A stretch of DNA of 64,000 nucleotides. Source: Peptoniphilaceae bacterium. Lineage in GTDB: Bacteria; Bacillota; Clostridia; Tissierellales; Peptoniphilaceae. How positions within the stretch are numbered: position 1 is the first letter of the stretch; the number at the start of each line of letters is the position of its first letter. The stretch lies in assembly GCA_028723425.1 (NCBI GenBank), contig JAQYEZ010000038.1:17256-81255 (forward strand). The letters are read 5' to 3'. A program made the translations under genes and the position numbers. This document shows positions 36,350-45,315 of this stretch, one piece after another. The notes below the pieces were generated by a model. The model worked only from the letters and a program-made list of their open reading frames with translations. It made no database searches and was not told the DNA's origin.

Positions 36350-38266
36350 ATGGACAAAACACAGCTAAAAGACATATTAAGCTATGAATTTATCAACAGC
36401 TTAGAAATTTCTGGTGACAAAAAAAATTTGGCTTATAAAACTACCAAGGCCAACGAAAAAGAAAATAGGTATGATACTTTTTTAAACTTACTTGACTTAG
36501 ATAGTAAAAAATTTTATAGGATTTCAGATAATCCAAATATATCTATTTTTACTTTTGACAAAGAGTCTAAACTTATTTTTAAGGAAAAAACTGATGATGA
36601 ATATGACTATTTCTATAGTAAAGATTTATCTGCCCAAGTTGCAAGCCAAGCATTTAAAATTGATAAAAATGTTAGCAGTATAGAACACATAAAAGATAAT
36701 GTATTTCTAATATTTGCAACTGATAAAAAATCAAAAGAAGATAAAGAAAAATCAGAAGATCAAGATAAGGTATTTAAAGAAGTTACTAGCCTACCTTTCT
36801 GGTTTAATGGACAAGGCTATCTAAAATTGGAAACTGTCGGTATTTATTTATATAATAAAGATGAAAATAAACTAAAACATCTTATGACTTCAAATATAAA
36901 TAATGACATATCTCTTCTAAAAATATCCGATGACTTAAAGAAATTAGCCTATACAAAAGCTATCTATAGCAATGGTTATAACAAAATTTATGAAGACTTA
37001 TATATCTATGACCTAGAAAAAAATGAAGAAAAACTACTATTAAAAGAAAAATTCTCATATGCCTATATAAATTTCTATAAAGATGGTCTAGTATTTGTAG
37101 GATCTGATATGAAAAAGCATGGAATAAACCAAGATCCTTTTATTTATAAGGTTGACTTTGAAGGAAATCTTATAAAAATTTCTGATGATAATTTTGATAT
37201 AGACTTTGGTGTTTCTACTGGAACTGATGCAAGATTTGGTCATGATACTACATTTAGACAAGAAAATGAAAAACTCTATTTTACAGCTACCAAAAATGAG
37301 GATTCTAAACTTTATTGCTTTAACCTAGAAACAGGAAAACTTGATTTGCTAATTGAAGGTGGTCTTGAAAGCTTTGCCTTAGGAGATGATAAAATATATT
37401 ATAGCAAGATGAGTAAAGATTCTCTTTGTGAAATTTATGAAGAAGGTAAGACTAAAGCCTTAGTTGAAAATAAAATTAAGACTCGCCTTGGAAAAATTGA
37501 AGAATTTTTCTTTGAATCAAATGGAGATAAATTAAGAGGTTATGTACTACTTCCTACAGATTTTGATCCAAATAAAAAATATCCAACCCTATTAAGCATA
37601 CATGGTGGACCAAAAACTGAATTTTCTGATATTTTCCACCATGAACATCAAGTTTTTGCCAATGATGGTTATATAATAATCTATACTAATCCACACGGAG
37701 CAAGCGGCAATGGTGTCGCATTTTCTGATATCAGGGGTAGGTATGGAGAAATTGATTATGAGGATTTGATGAATTTTACAAATGAGGCAATAAAAAGATA
37801 TCCTCAAATAGATACAGAAAATATGGGAGTTTATGGAGGATCTTATGGTGGTTTTATGACCAATTGGATTATATCTCATACAGATAGATTTAAAGCTGCC
37901 AATGCCCAAAGATGTATATCAAACTGGATTTCCTTCTATGGAGTTTCAGATATAGGCTATTATTTTGCAAGCGATCAAACTGATTCAAATCCTTGGGATA
38001 GCCTTGATAAGATGTGGGAACTTTCGCCATTAAAGCATGCCAAGAATGTAAAAACTCCAACTCTCTTTATTCATTCTGATATGGACTACAGGTGTCCTTT
38101 GGAACAAGGCCTACAAATGTATACTAGGATAAAATTAAATGGAGTTGAAACAAAAATGTTTATCTTCCATGGAGAAAATCACGAGTTGTCAAGGTCAGGC
38201 AAACCTAAAGGAAGAATAAAAAGACTTACAGAAATCAAAAATTGGTTTGATGGACATTTGAAATGA
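36350..38266 (+). CDS. S9 family serine peptidase (acylaminoacyl/dipeptidyl peptidase type)
   Basis: A 638-residue cytoplasmic peptidase with an N-terminal beta-propeller (about 1-370) and a C-terminal alpha/beta hydrolase domain. The catalytic triad is visible: Ser in YGGSYGGFMTN (about 498), Asp in SDMDYRCPLEQ (about 580) and His in HGENHELSRSG (about 611). The propeller limits access to short peptides, and the family removes dipeptides or acyl-amino acids. No signal peptide. GGAG precedes the ATG. It overlaps the YihY gene by 4 bp. Confidence 0.93.
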   Translation: MDKTQLKDILSYEFINSLEISGDKKNLAYKTTKANEKENRYDTFLNLLDLDSKKFYRISDNPNISIFTFDKESKLIFKEKTDDEYDYFYSKDLSAQVASQAFKIDKNVSSIEHIKDNVFLIFATDKKSKEDKEKSEDQDKVFKEVTSLPFWFNGQGYLKLETVGIYLYNKDENKLKHLMTSNINNDISLLKISDDLKKLAYTKAIYSNGYNKIYEDLYIYDLEKNEEKLLLKEKFSYAYINFYKDGLVFVGSDMKKHGINQDPFIYKVDFEGNLIKISDDNFDIDFGVSTGTDARFGHDTTFRQENEKLYFTATKNEDSKLYCFNLETGKLDLLIEGGLESFALGDDKIYYSKMSKDSLCEIYEEGKTKALVENKIKTRLGKIEEFFFESNGDKLRGYVLLPTDFDPNKKYPTLLSIHGGPKTEFSDIFHHEHQVFANDGYIIIYTNPHGASGNGVAFSDIRGRYGEIDYEDLMNFTNEAIKRYPQIDTENMGVYGGSYGGFMTNWIISHTDRFKAANAQRCISNWISFYGVSDIGYYFASDQTDSNPWDSLDKMWELSPLKHAKNVKTPTLFIHSDMDYRCPLEQGLQMYTRIKLNGVETKMFIFHGENHELSRSGKPKGRIKRLTEIKNWFDGHLK

Positions 38267-39189
38267 AATTAAAAAAGTTTAAATTTAAGGATTTTTTAAA
38301 AAATCTACTTAATAGAGTATTGGCCCATGACCTGTCGACTATGTCGGCGGCCATGTCCTACTACTATCTGTCGGCTTCCTTACCTCTATTGCTTGTTTTG
38401 ACGAATTTAGTTGGCAAATATTTGGGAGGAAATAGGGATCTACTCTTAGAATTTGTAGAAATATTGCCAGGGCAAACTCAAGATATCATTATATATATAA
38501 TAGATTCTTTTTTTAAATCGAAAAACTCAAGTTCACTTTCAGTAATAACTTTAATTTTTGCGGTTTGGTCAGCATCAAAAGGAATTTTTAAACTTCTTGA
38601 TTCCTTAAATGTAGCTTATGGTTTTGGCAAATTCAAATCAAGTATTTATGAAAAAATTTTATCTTTTCTATATACACTAGTTTTAATTTTAATAGTAATT
38701 ATTTTTATGACTATTAGAATTTATGGTCCTAAACTTATAGATACTATTAATAATTTCCTAAATGATTTTGGCCTAAGTCCCTTAACAGATCAAGTGACTT
38801 TAATTTCAAGACTTATAAGTGGATTTCTACCACTAATAGTGATGTCAATTGCTCTTGCCCTTCTTTATAAGCTTGCTGCAAATAGAGATAAGAACTTCAA
38901 CATAACTTTCAAACAAGGACTTGTAGGTGGAATATTTACTACCCTTGTAATCTATATAGGTTCTTTCATTTACTCATTCTTTTTGGATAATATTTCAAAA
39001 ATGTCTGTGATCTATGGAACTCTAGCAGGAGTTTTATCTCTTTTTATTTGGATAATGATTTTCTCATATTCCATAATATTAGGTGCAGAAGTTATAGCCG
39101 CTTTTATGGAGCAAAGAAAGGGTCTAATTAGAGATATACCAGAAGAAATCGAAGAAAATATACCTGATGGTATAAAGGATAGAATATGA
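38263..39189 (+). CDS. YihY/virulence factor BrkB family membrane protein
   Basis: A 308-residue protein with about six membrane helices. The family blocks are present: TMSAAMSYYYLSASLPLLLVL, a central helix AVWSASKGIFKLLDSLNVAYG, and GTLAGVLSLFIWIMIFSYSIILGAE-type residues near the end. The function of the family is unknown; it was once wrongly called ribonuclease BN. It is joined by 4-bp overlaps to the S9 peptidase before and the folate enzyme after it. Confidence 0.92.
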   Translation: MKLKKFKFKDFLKNLLNRVLAHDLSTMSAAMSYYYLSASLPLLLVLTNLVGKYLGGNRDLLLEFVEILPGQTQDIIIYIIDSFFKSKNSSSLSVITLIFAVWSASKGIFKLLDSLNVAYGFGKFKSSIYEKILSFLYTLVLILIVIIFMTIRIYGPKLIDTINNFLNDFGLSPLTDQVTLISRLISGFLPLIVMSIALALLYKLAANRDKNFNITFKQGLVGGIFTTLVIYIGSFIYSFFLDNISKMSVIYGTLAGVLSLFIWIMIFSYSIILGAEVIAAFMEQRKGLIRDIPEEIEENIPDGIKDRI

Positions 39190-39722
39190 AAAAAGAAATA
39201 AGAAGATATTTTTTAAATTTTAAACGTAGGCTTAATAAAAATATTAAAGATGAATATGACAAGAAAATATATGAAAATATAATAAACTCTGATTTATATA
39301 AAAATGCCACTTCAATTTTTATTTATCTATCTATGGATTATGAGATTGACACAAGAGCCTTAATAAAAAAATCCTTTAAGGACGGCAAAAAAGTTTATGT
39401 CCCAAAAATTAGAAAAAAAATGATTATGGATGCTGTTCAAATAGAAAATATGGATCAAATAGTAAAAGGTGCTTATGATTTAGATACTGCAAGTGGAGAT
39501 AATATAATAAAATCACCAGACCTTACTTTAGTTCCAGGGCTTTGTTTTGACGATAATAAGCACAGGGTGGGCTTTGGAGGAGCCTACTATGATAATTATA
39601 TAGCTAATCATGATTCTATTTATATGGGCCTATTTTATAGCCAATTAAAGATGGATAAGATACCTATAGAAGATCACGATCAAGTGCTTGATTATATAGT
39701 TACAGAAAATGGAATAATATAA
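39186..39722 (+). CDS. 5-formyltetrahydrofolate cyclo-ligase
   Basis: The 178-residue enzyme converts 5-formyl-THF to 5,10-methenyl-THF with ATP, returning the stored folate to one-carbon metabolism. It has the basic N-terminal start (MKKEIRRYFLNFKRRL), FIYLSMDYEIDTRALI and the C-terminal signature LVPGLCFDDNKHRVGFGGAYYD (the Gly-rich ATP/folate loop with YYD). It ends the three-gene S9-YihY-ligase operon, followed by a bidirectional hairpin. Confidence 0.93.
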   Translation: MKKEIRRYFLNFKRRLNKNIKDEYDKKIYENIINSDLYKNATSIFIYLSMDYEIDTRALIKKSFKDGKKVYVPKIRKKMIMDAVQIENMDQIVKGAYDLDTASGDNIIKSPDLTLVPGLCFDDNKHRVGFGGAYYDNYIANHDSIYMGLFYSQLKMDKIPIEDHDQVLDYIVTENGII

Positions 39723-39726
39723 TTTT

Positions 39727-39766
39727 AAAATGGATGCTACAAAACTATTGCAGCATCCATTTTTTT
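39727..39766. terminator. Hairpin between convergent operons
   Basis: AATGGATGCT (39729-39738) and AGCATCCATT (39752-39761) form a perfect 10-bp stem with T6 on the plus strand and T-rich DNA on the minus strand, so it can serve both sides. Confidence 0.85.
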
Positions 39767-39774
39767 GCTATCTA

Positions 39775-41235
39775 TTAAAAGAATTTTTCTTCAACTTCAC
39801 TAACATTTATTCTTTTCTTTAAGATCAAAGATACTAATACATTAATTAAAATATTTATGACAAAGGCCCACAAAAATCCTGGAATATTTAAGGGAGAAAT
39901 ATTCAATAGCCTAAAGACAAATAATACTATAACTCCCATTGTCATACCAAGACTAGCTCCTTCTTTTGAAGCATATTTCCAATAAAGCCCTAAGATAAAA
40001 GCAGGAGCAAGCTGAGCAAGACCTGTATAGGCAACATCTTGAACTACTTGAACTAAGGCTTTTGGAGGTCTTATTGCTATTATAGAGGCTATAATTGCTA
40101 TAAGGACAATGATTATTCTTGAAACTCTCATATTAGTTCGATTTGAAATCTTTTCTTTTTTGTTAAAGAAAATCAAGTCTTGAGATACTAGTTGTGCACA
40201 AGATAAGAGCATAGCATTTATAGTTGATAAACCTGCAGACATGGCAGCTGCCATTACAAGGGCTGCTACTATCCAACTGGTGTTTTCTATCATCATAATT
40301 GGTAGGACTTGGTCTGCTCTGTCCAAATTCCCCAACATATTATGACCTGCTAAGCCAATAAATAAAGCTGAAAATCCAAAAATCAAAACTTGAGATACAG
40401 GCACACTTATAGCAGATTTTGCCAATGAATTTGTATCTTTTGCCATAAGGGATTTTGACCAAATATATGGGCAAAGCCAAATTCCAAAAGGTAGGACTAT
40501 AAATTGCATAAGCCAATAAGCATTGGTGTAAGTTCCTTGAGGGCCTGGTCTTGATAAAAGTTCTGGGGCAGAATTTCTTGTTGCTTGGAATAATTCAACA
40601 ACTCCACCAAAAGGTTTGATTGCTATAATTGCAGCAACTACAATACCTGCCATCAGAATTACTGCCTGAAAAGCATCCAAAAGGACAACCCCTCCAGCCC
40701 CACCTATCATTACATATAAAAGTGAAAAGACTACAGAAATCAACAGAGCAACTTTATAATTAAGAAGATCTCCAGTTATTATAGATAAGGCTGTGGCATT
40801 TCCTACATACTGCATAGATAAAAATATCAAAGTCATAAGTACAGAAATACTTGATGCCAAAATCTTTAAATATCCTGATTTAAATCTATCTTGGAAATAA
40901 TCCCCTATAGACATATAGCCGTATTTTTTGGCCTGTTTTCTAATCTTATTTCCAAAATAAATAACCATGAAAGCAACCCAAACTTGGCTTAGAACAATTA
41001 CAATATAAGAAATACCATGAGTATAGTACATGCCTGGTCCACCAAGAAAAGCAAAGGTTGATTGCATACCAGCTATCATTGTCAAAGCCATCAAAAGACC
41101 ACCAACTCCCCTATTAGCCAAGAAAAAACTTTGAGTATCTGTTGATTTTTTCTTTTTTGAATTTACTATAGTTACCCCTAGCATCAAACATAAGTAAATA
41201 ACTACTATTAAAAAACTTGCTAAAGATTTATCCAT
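39775..41235 (-). CDS. Sodium:solute symporter (SSS family, PanF-like)
   Basis: A 486-residue transporter with about 13 membrane helices and SSS features: FFLANRGVGGLLMALTMIAG near the N-terminus, a conserved GYMSIGDYFQDRF loop, and GGAGGVVLLDAFQAV. By eye it is nearest the pantothenate/proline branch, but its operon with dihydroorotase suggests another substrate. GAGGAAG precedes the ATG. It is the last gene after pyrC and a small membrane protein. Confidence 0.88.
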   Translation of the reverse strand: MDKSLASFLIVVIYLCLMLGVTIVNSKKKKSTDTQSFFLANRGVGGLLMALTMIAGMQSTFAFLGGPGMYYTHGISYIVIVLSQVWVAFMVIYFGNKIRKQAKKYGYMSIGDYFQDRFKSGYLKILASSISVLMTLIFLSMQYVGNATALSIITGDLLNYKVALLISVVFSLLYVMIGGAGGVVLLDAFQAVILMAGIVVAAIIAIKPFGGVVELFQATRNSAPELLSRPGPQGTYTNAYWLMQFIVLPFGIWLCPYIWSKSLMAKDTNSLAKSAISVPVSQVLIFGFSALFIGLAGHNMLGNLDRADQVLPIMMIENTSWIVAALVMAAAMSAGLSTINAMLLSCAQLVSQDLIFFNKKEKISNRTNMRVSRIIIVLIAIIASIIAIRPPKALVQVVQDVAYTGLAQLAPAFILGLYWKYASKEGASLGMTMGVIVLFVFRLLNISPLNIPGFLWAFVINILINVLVSLILKKRINVSEVEEKFF

Positions 41236-41237
41236 TC

Positions 41238-41453
41238 TTAATCTTCCTCATCTTTCTCATTTTTTACAAAATCATGCGCAACTATCAAAACAAAAATCAA
41301 GTTTACAAACATCAATATCCACCAGTAAAAAAGTGGAAATGGTAAAAAGCCAAATATATAAGGTTCTGCTGATTTTGTAAAACTGAAGGGAATCATTGCC
41401 AATAGCAAAAGTACAATAAAAATTCCCATGATTATCTTATTTTTCTTCTTCAT
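41238..41453 (-). CDS. Small two-helix membrane partner of the symporter (DUF3311/YhdT type)
   Basis: A 71-residue protein with two membrane helices (IIMGIFIVLLLLAMIPF and FYWWILMFVNLIFVLIVAH) separated by a short loop with P and FGFLPFPLFYWW, the pattern of the small subunits commonly encoded before SSS symporters. ATG 41453 with GAGG is chosen; the frame is open to 41486 inside pyrC. It overlaps the pyrC end by 17 nt and stops 2 nt before the symporter start, so all three genes are coupled. Confidence 0.8.
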   Translation of the reverse strand: MKKKNKIIMGIFIVLLLLAMIPFSFTKSAEPYIFGFLPFPLFYWWILMFVNLIFVLIVAHDFVKNEKDEED

Positions 41454-42723
41454 AATAGTCCTCATTTCTATAAATAATCTTTCCATCTACAAGTGTATAT
41501 AAAACTAAGCCAAAAAGTAGTTTATCCTTAAATGGACTATTGGATGACTTAGATTTAAACTTACTATATTTTACAAGCCTATCTTCATCAAAAATTACAA
41601 GATCTGCTGGATATCCTTCTTGCAAAATTCCTCCCTCAAGTCCTATTAGCCTTGCTGGATTGTAGGACATTTTCTTTATAACTTCTTTTAAAGTTAAATA
41701 TCCTGGCCTAACTAAATTTGTTATAGCCAAAGATAGAGCTGTTTCAAGTCCTATAATCCCACTTGGTGCTTTTCTTATGTCTTTTATATTTTTTTCTTCA
41801 TCAGTGTGGGGAGCATGATCAGTTGCAATTACTTCTATGGTATCATCTTGTAAGCCTCTTATTATTGCAAGTCTATCCTTTTCAGTCCTTAAAGGTGGAT
41901 TCATTTTAGCAAGTGCTTTATGTTCAATTATGGCCTCTTCAGTTAAGCTAAAATGATGTGGAGTTGCTTCAGCAAAAATATTTGCCCCCATTTTTTTATA
42001 GGCTCTAACAAGCTCAACAGAATTAGCAGATGATATATGTTGTATATCTATTTTTGTTCCATAATGAAGAGCCAAGGCTCCATCTCTTGCTACCATAACA
42101 TCTTCACTAACATTGGGTGCACCGTCTATACCAAGAGATTCTGCAATTTTCCCCTTGTTAAAACCTGGATTTTTGATAAAAGACTTATCTTCTTCATGAA
42201 AACTTAATACAAGATCTAATTCTTTAGCTTTTTTCATAGCTTTTTTTATAAAATCTTGATTATCTAAGCCAACCCCATCATCTGTAAAGACCTTTGCCCC
42301 CATCTCTTTAAGAGTTTTCATATCTGTAAGTTCTTTTCCTCCAAAATTTTTGGAGATAGCTGCAGCCGAATAAACTTTAATATCTTGTTTTTGCATTATT
42401 AAAAGAACTTCTTTCAAGGTATGTGGATTATCAATTACAGGCTTTGTATTTGCCATAGCAATTACAGATGTAAAGCCACCCCTTGCTGCTGCCATAGAGC
42501 CACTTTCTATAGTTTCCTTATGAGTCATGCCTGGTTGTCTAAAGTGGACATGCATATCTATAAGCCCTGGGCTTACAACCAAGCCTTTAGCATCAATTAC
42601 CTGATCAAAATCTCCTTCTATCTTTTTTGCTATCTTTACTATCTTTCCATTTTTTATCAAAACATCTGCTATTTGGTCAAATCCACTAAGAGGATCTATA
42701 ACTCTACCAGCCCTAATTAACAT
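41437..42723 (-). CDS. pyrC: Dihydroorotase (class I)
   Basis: Zinc amidohydrolase of 428 residues that closes carbamoyl-aspartate to dihydroorotate in pyrimidine synthesis. Visible metal and substrate motifs are DMHVHFRQPG near the N-terminus, GMTHKETIESGSMAAARGG, the His in IDIQHISS, EATPHHFSLT and the final Asp in IATDHAPHT. No other pyrimidine genes are nearby; instead it sits directly upstream of a symporter pair, an unusual setting. A related hydantoinase-like activity cannot be excluded by eye. AAAGGA lies before the ATG. Confidence 0.9.
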   Translation of the reverse strand: MLIRAGRVIDPLSGFDQIADVLIKNGKIVKIAKKIEGDFDQVIDAKGLVVSPGLIDMHVHFRQPGMTHKETIESGSMAAARGGFTSVIAMANTKPVIDNPHTLKEVLLIMQKQDIKVYSAAAISKNFGGKELTDMKTLKEMGAKVFTDDGVGLDNQDFIKKAMKKAKELDLVLSFHEEDKSFIKNPGFNKGKIAESLGIDGAPNVSEDVMVARDGALALHYGTKIDIQHISSANSVELVRAYKKMGANIFAEATPHHFSLTEEAIIEHKALAKMNPPLRTEKDRLAIIRGLQDDTIEVIATDHAPHTDEEKNIKDIRKAPSGIIGLETALSLAITNLVRPGYLTLKEVIKKMSYNPARLIGLEGGILQEGYPADLVIFDEDRLVKYSKFKSKSSNSPFKDKLLFGLVLYTLVDGKIIYRNEDYYEEEK

Positions 42724-42775
42724 TTATCAATCCTTTCAATCTACTATATTTGTAAAAGCCCTAAAAATTAGTATC

Positions 42776-42803
42776 AGATTAGCCTTTATAATAATTTTAT
42801 CAA
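42776..42803 (-). promoter_or_regulatory. Possible promoter of the pyrC-symporter operon
   Basis: On the minus strand TTGATA (42803-42798), 16 nt and TAATCT (42781-42776) form a moderate promoter 53 bp before the ATG. No pyrimidine attenuator or PyrR-type hairpin was seen in the leader. Confidence 0.4.
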
Positions 42804-42925
42804 AACTAGCTTACTTTTTATTTCTACGATGAGTTAATCTTATCCATTTTTCTATCCTTTTTAAATTATTGTGATATTTTCTTGTAAATATTGATAAATA
42901 ATTTGAAACAAATCTAAACTTACTC

Positions 42926-42970
42926 AGAAAAAAGCTGCTGAAAATATTTTAATACTTCAACAGCTTTTTT
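42926..42970 (-). terminator. Rho-independent terminator after serS
   Basis: AAAAAAGCTGCTGAA (42928-42942) pairs with TTCAACAGCTTTTTT (42956-42970) with one mismatch; T tracts exist on both strands. It lies 14 bp after the serS stop. Confidence 0.8.
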
Positions 42971-42983
42971 ATTGTATTGATTT

Positions 42984-44279
42984 TTAAATTTTATTTTTTA
43001 CTGGAACTATCTTTTCTTTTCCACCCATATACATTTGTAAAGGTTGTGGAATTCTAACAGATCCATCTGCTTGTAGCAAGTTTTCAAGAAAAGCAATAAG
43101 CATTCTTGGTGGTGCTACTACTGTATTGTTCAAAGTATGAGCAAAGTAATTTCCTTTTTCTCCTCTTAATCTTATACCAAGTCTTCTTGCTTGGGCATCT
43201 CCAAGATTAGAGCAAGATCCTACTTCAAAGTATTTTTTTTGTCTAGGTGACCATGCTTCAACATCTAGTGACTTAACTTTTAAGTCAGCAAGATCTCCTG
43301 AACAGCACTCTAAAGTTCTAACAGGAATATCAAGACTTCTAAAGAAGTCAACTGTATTATGCCATAACTCTTCGTAATATTTCATAGAATCTTCTGGCTT
43401 ACAAATTATAACCATCTCTTGTTTTTCAAATTGATGAATTCTATAAACTCCTCTTTCCTCTATACCATGGGCTCCAACTTCTTTTCTAAAGCATGGTGAA
43501 TAAGAGGTCATTTTTAGAGGCATTTTTTCTTCTTCATTAATTGTATTGATAAATTTACCAATCATAGAATGTTCACTTGTACCAATTAAATAAAGATCTT
43601 CACCATCGATTTTATACATCATATTTTCCATTTCTTCAAAAGACATTACACCTGTAACAACATCTGATCTAATCATAAATGGTGGAATATAATATGTATA
43701 ACCCCTATCAATCATAAAATCTCTAGCGTAAGATAAGATAGAAGAATGTAATCTAGCTATATCGCCTCTCAAATAATAAAAACCAGCACCAGAAGTATTT
43801 CTTGATGCATCCAAATTTATGCCATCAAAAGATTCCATAATATCAACGTGATAAGGAATTTCAAAATCAGGAACAATAGGTTGACCAAATTTTTCAAGTT
43901 CCACATTTTCTGTATCATCTTTTCCTATTGGCACATCATCTGCTATCATTTGTGGGATAACTTGCATTCTTTTCTTTAATTCTTCGCTGTAATTTTTAGT
44001 ATCTTCTTCCAAGCTAAGTAATTTATCGTTGATATCTGCAACTTCTTTTTTAGCTTTTTCTGCTTCTTCGAATTTTTTTTGACCCATCAAAGCGCCAATT
44101 TCTTTAGAAGTTTTATTTCTAAGTGATCTAAGTCTATCACCTTCAGTTTTTACTTCTCTAAGCTTTTCATCAAGTTCTATAGCTTCATCAACTAGTGGTA
44201 GTTTCTTATCTTGAAACTTCTTTTTTATATTCTCCTTAACTAAATCAGGATTTTCTCTAACAAATTTAATATCTAACAT
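42984..44279 (-). CDS. serS: Seryl-tRNA synthetase
   Basis: Class II synthetase, 431 residues. The N-terminal coiled-coil arm (about 30-100) grips tRNA-Ser; class II motif 2 (YSPCFRKEVGAHG) and motif 3 (GIRLRGEKG region with ARRLGIRLR) are present. The ATG at 44279 follows a GGAGGAAAAT site and starts at MLDIKFVRENPDLV, the family N-terminus, so the upstream open extension to 44306 is not used. A T-box leader (44290-44490) controls it. Confidence 0.97.
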   Translation of the reverse strand: MLDIKFVRENPDLVKENIKKKFQDKKLPLVDEAIELDEKLREVKTEGDRLRSLRNKTSKEIGALMGQKKFEEAEKAKKEVADINDKLLSLEEDTKNYSEELKKRMQVIPQMIADDVPIGKDDTENVELEKFGQPIVPDFEIPYHVDIMESFDGINLDASRNTSGAGFYYLRGDIARLHSSILSYARDFMIDRGYTYYIPPFMIRSDVVTGVMSFEEMENMMYKIDGEDLYLIGTSEHSMIGKFINTINEEEKMPLKMTSYSPCFRKEVGAHGIEERGVYRIHQFEKQEMVIICKPEDSMKYYEELWHNTVDFFRSLDIPVRTLECCSGDLADLKVKSLDVEAWSPRQKKYFEVGSCSNLGDAQARRLGIRLRGEKGNYFAHTLNNTVVAPPRMLIAFLENLLQADGSVRIPQPLQMYMGGKEKIVPVKNKI

Positions 44280-44289
44280 ATTTTCCTCC

Positions 44290-44490
44290 AAAAAAATAGA
44301 CACCACTTAAACTCCAACCAAGGGACGAAGTTCTCGTGGTGCCACCCTATTTTAACAATAAATCTATTGTCCTCATCTTACTTATAGGCTCAAAGACGGA
44401 TTCATCGCTTCCAACCAAAGATTTTCACCAACCATCTTCTCTCTAAAGGTCTTTGTCAACTACTACTTCTTATCATCGCCTTATTCAATT
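44290..44490 (-). promoter_or_regulatory. T-box riboswitch of serS
   Basis: The leader has the canonical core AGGGTGGCACCACG, with GTCCCT following, and a terminator pairing GGCACCAC (44343-44336) with GTGGTGTC (44306-44299, one G-U pair) before T7. The Stem I segment at 44446-44417 is identical over 30 nt to that of valS (22770-22741). A UCC codon at 44400-44398, in GAAUCCGUC, is the likely Ser specifier. Confidence 0.94.
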
Positions 44491-44496
44491 ACATTA

Positions 44497-44525
44497 AGTA
44501 TACTTTATAAAAAGAATTTTTTCAA
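44497..44525 (-). promoter_or_regulatory. Promoter of the serS leader
   Basis: On the minus strand TTGAAA (44525-44520), a 17-nt spacer and TATACT (44502-44497) lie just before the T-box leader. Confidence 0.65.
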
Positions 44526-44634
44526 ATCTTTAGTAATTATTCCTTATTCTTAAGACTTTAAGAGCCTGACTTTGCCATATTGTAAGGAAAGTTAATTAAT
44601 TTTAAAAATTTAAAATAAGATTTTATTTGTATAA

Positions 44635-45315
44635 TTAGAGTAATTTGATAATTCCCTCTGGGGAATTAATTAAAATATCTGCATATTTAATAAGAGTATT
44701 TGCCTTTCCGGTTCCAGATAATACTCCAATTTTTAAATTATCTGCACTTGCAAATTCCATATCAACTATACTATCTCCGCATACTGCAAGTTCTTTTTCA
44801 GAAAGAGAAAATTTATCTAAAAAAGCATATAAAGATTCTTTATTAGGTTTTTTCTTATATAAATCACCACAAGCATAAAAATCAATATAAGAGCTTAAAC
44901 CTAAATATTCAAAGGAGTATTTTGCTTGCCTAAAATTATCGGAAGTGACAAGTCCAATTTTAATATTTTTTCCCTTTAAAAAATCAAAAAGTTTTTTTAA
45001 ATCACAAGTTGGTCTTATTTGTTCTTTGTTTTTTACCAAAGCCTTATAATAAAAATTGTCCAGTCTTTTGTATATTATACTTCTATCTTCATTCATATAA
45101 GCTGCTATAAAAAAAGCAATATCTTCTATGGTAGCTGATGCCAGTAAAGAATTTTCTAAAACTTTATCTTTTTCTATGCCCAAAAGCCTTAAAAGTTCAG
45201 TCGCTTTTAAAGAATCTAACTTAAAAGAAGATATGAACTTTCTTGTTGCAAGTATCCGAAAATCTGAATATTCAAGTAAGGTTCCATCCTTATCAAACAA
45301 GATTGCTTTAATCAT
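44635..45315 (-). CDS. HAD-superfamily hydrolase (phosphoglycolate phosphatase-like)
   Basis: The 226-residue protein has all four HAD motifs: DKDGTLLEY (nucleophile and acid Asp), LVTSDN, KKPNKES (Lys) and VCGDSIVDMEFA. A helical cap lies between motifs I and II. Such enzymes remove phosphate from small phosphorylated metabolites. Its ATG overlaps the PHP gene by 8 bp and it is the last gene of the ABC-transporter operon, so it probably acts on the product of import and PHP cleavage. Confidence 0.88.
   Translation of the reverse strand: MIKAILFDKDGTLLEYSDFRILATRKFISSFKLDSLKATELLRLLGIEKDKVLENSLLASATIEDIAFFIAAYMNEDRSIIYKRLDNFYYKALVKNKEQIRPTCDLKKLFDFLKGKNIKIGLVTSDNFRQAKYSFEYLGLSSYIDFYACGDLYKKKPNKESLYAFLDKFSLSEKELAVCGDSIVDMEFASADNLKIGVLSGTGKANTLIKYADILINSPEGIIKLL

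Noticed and set aside
42724-42983. Hidden small gene or RNA between pyrC and serS
   Set aside because: The 260-bp gap holds a probable promoter and the serS terminator; no further structured or coding signal stood out.
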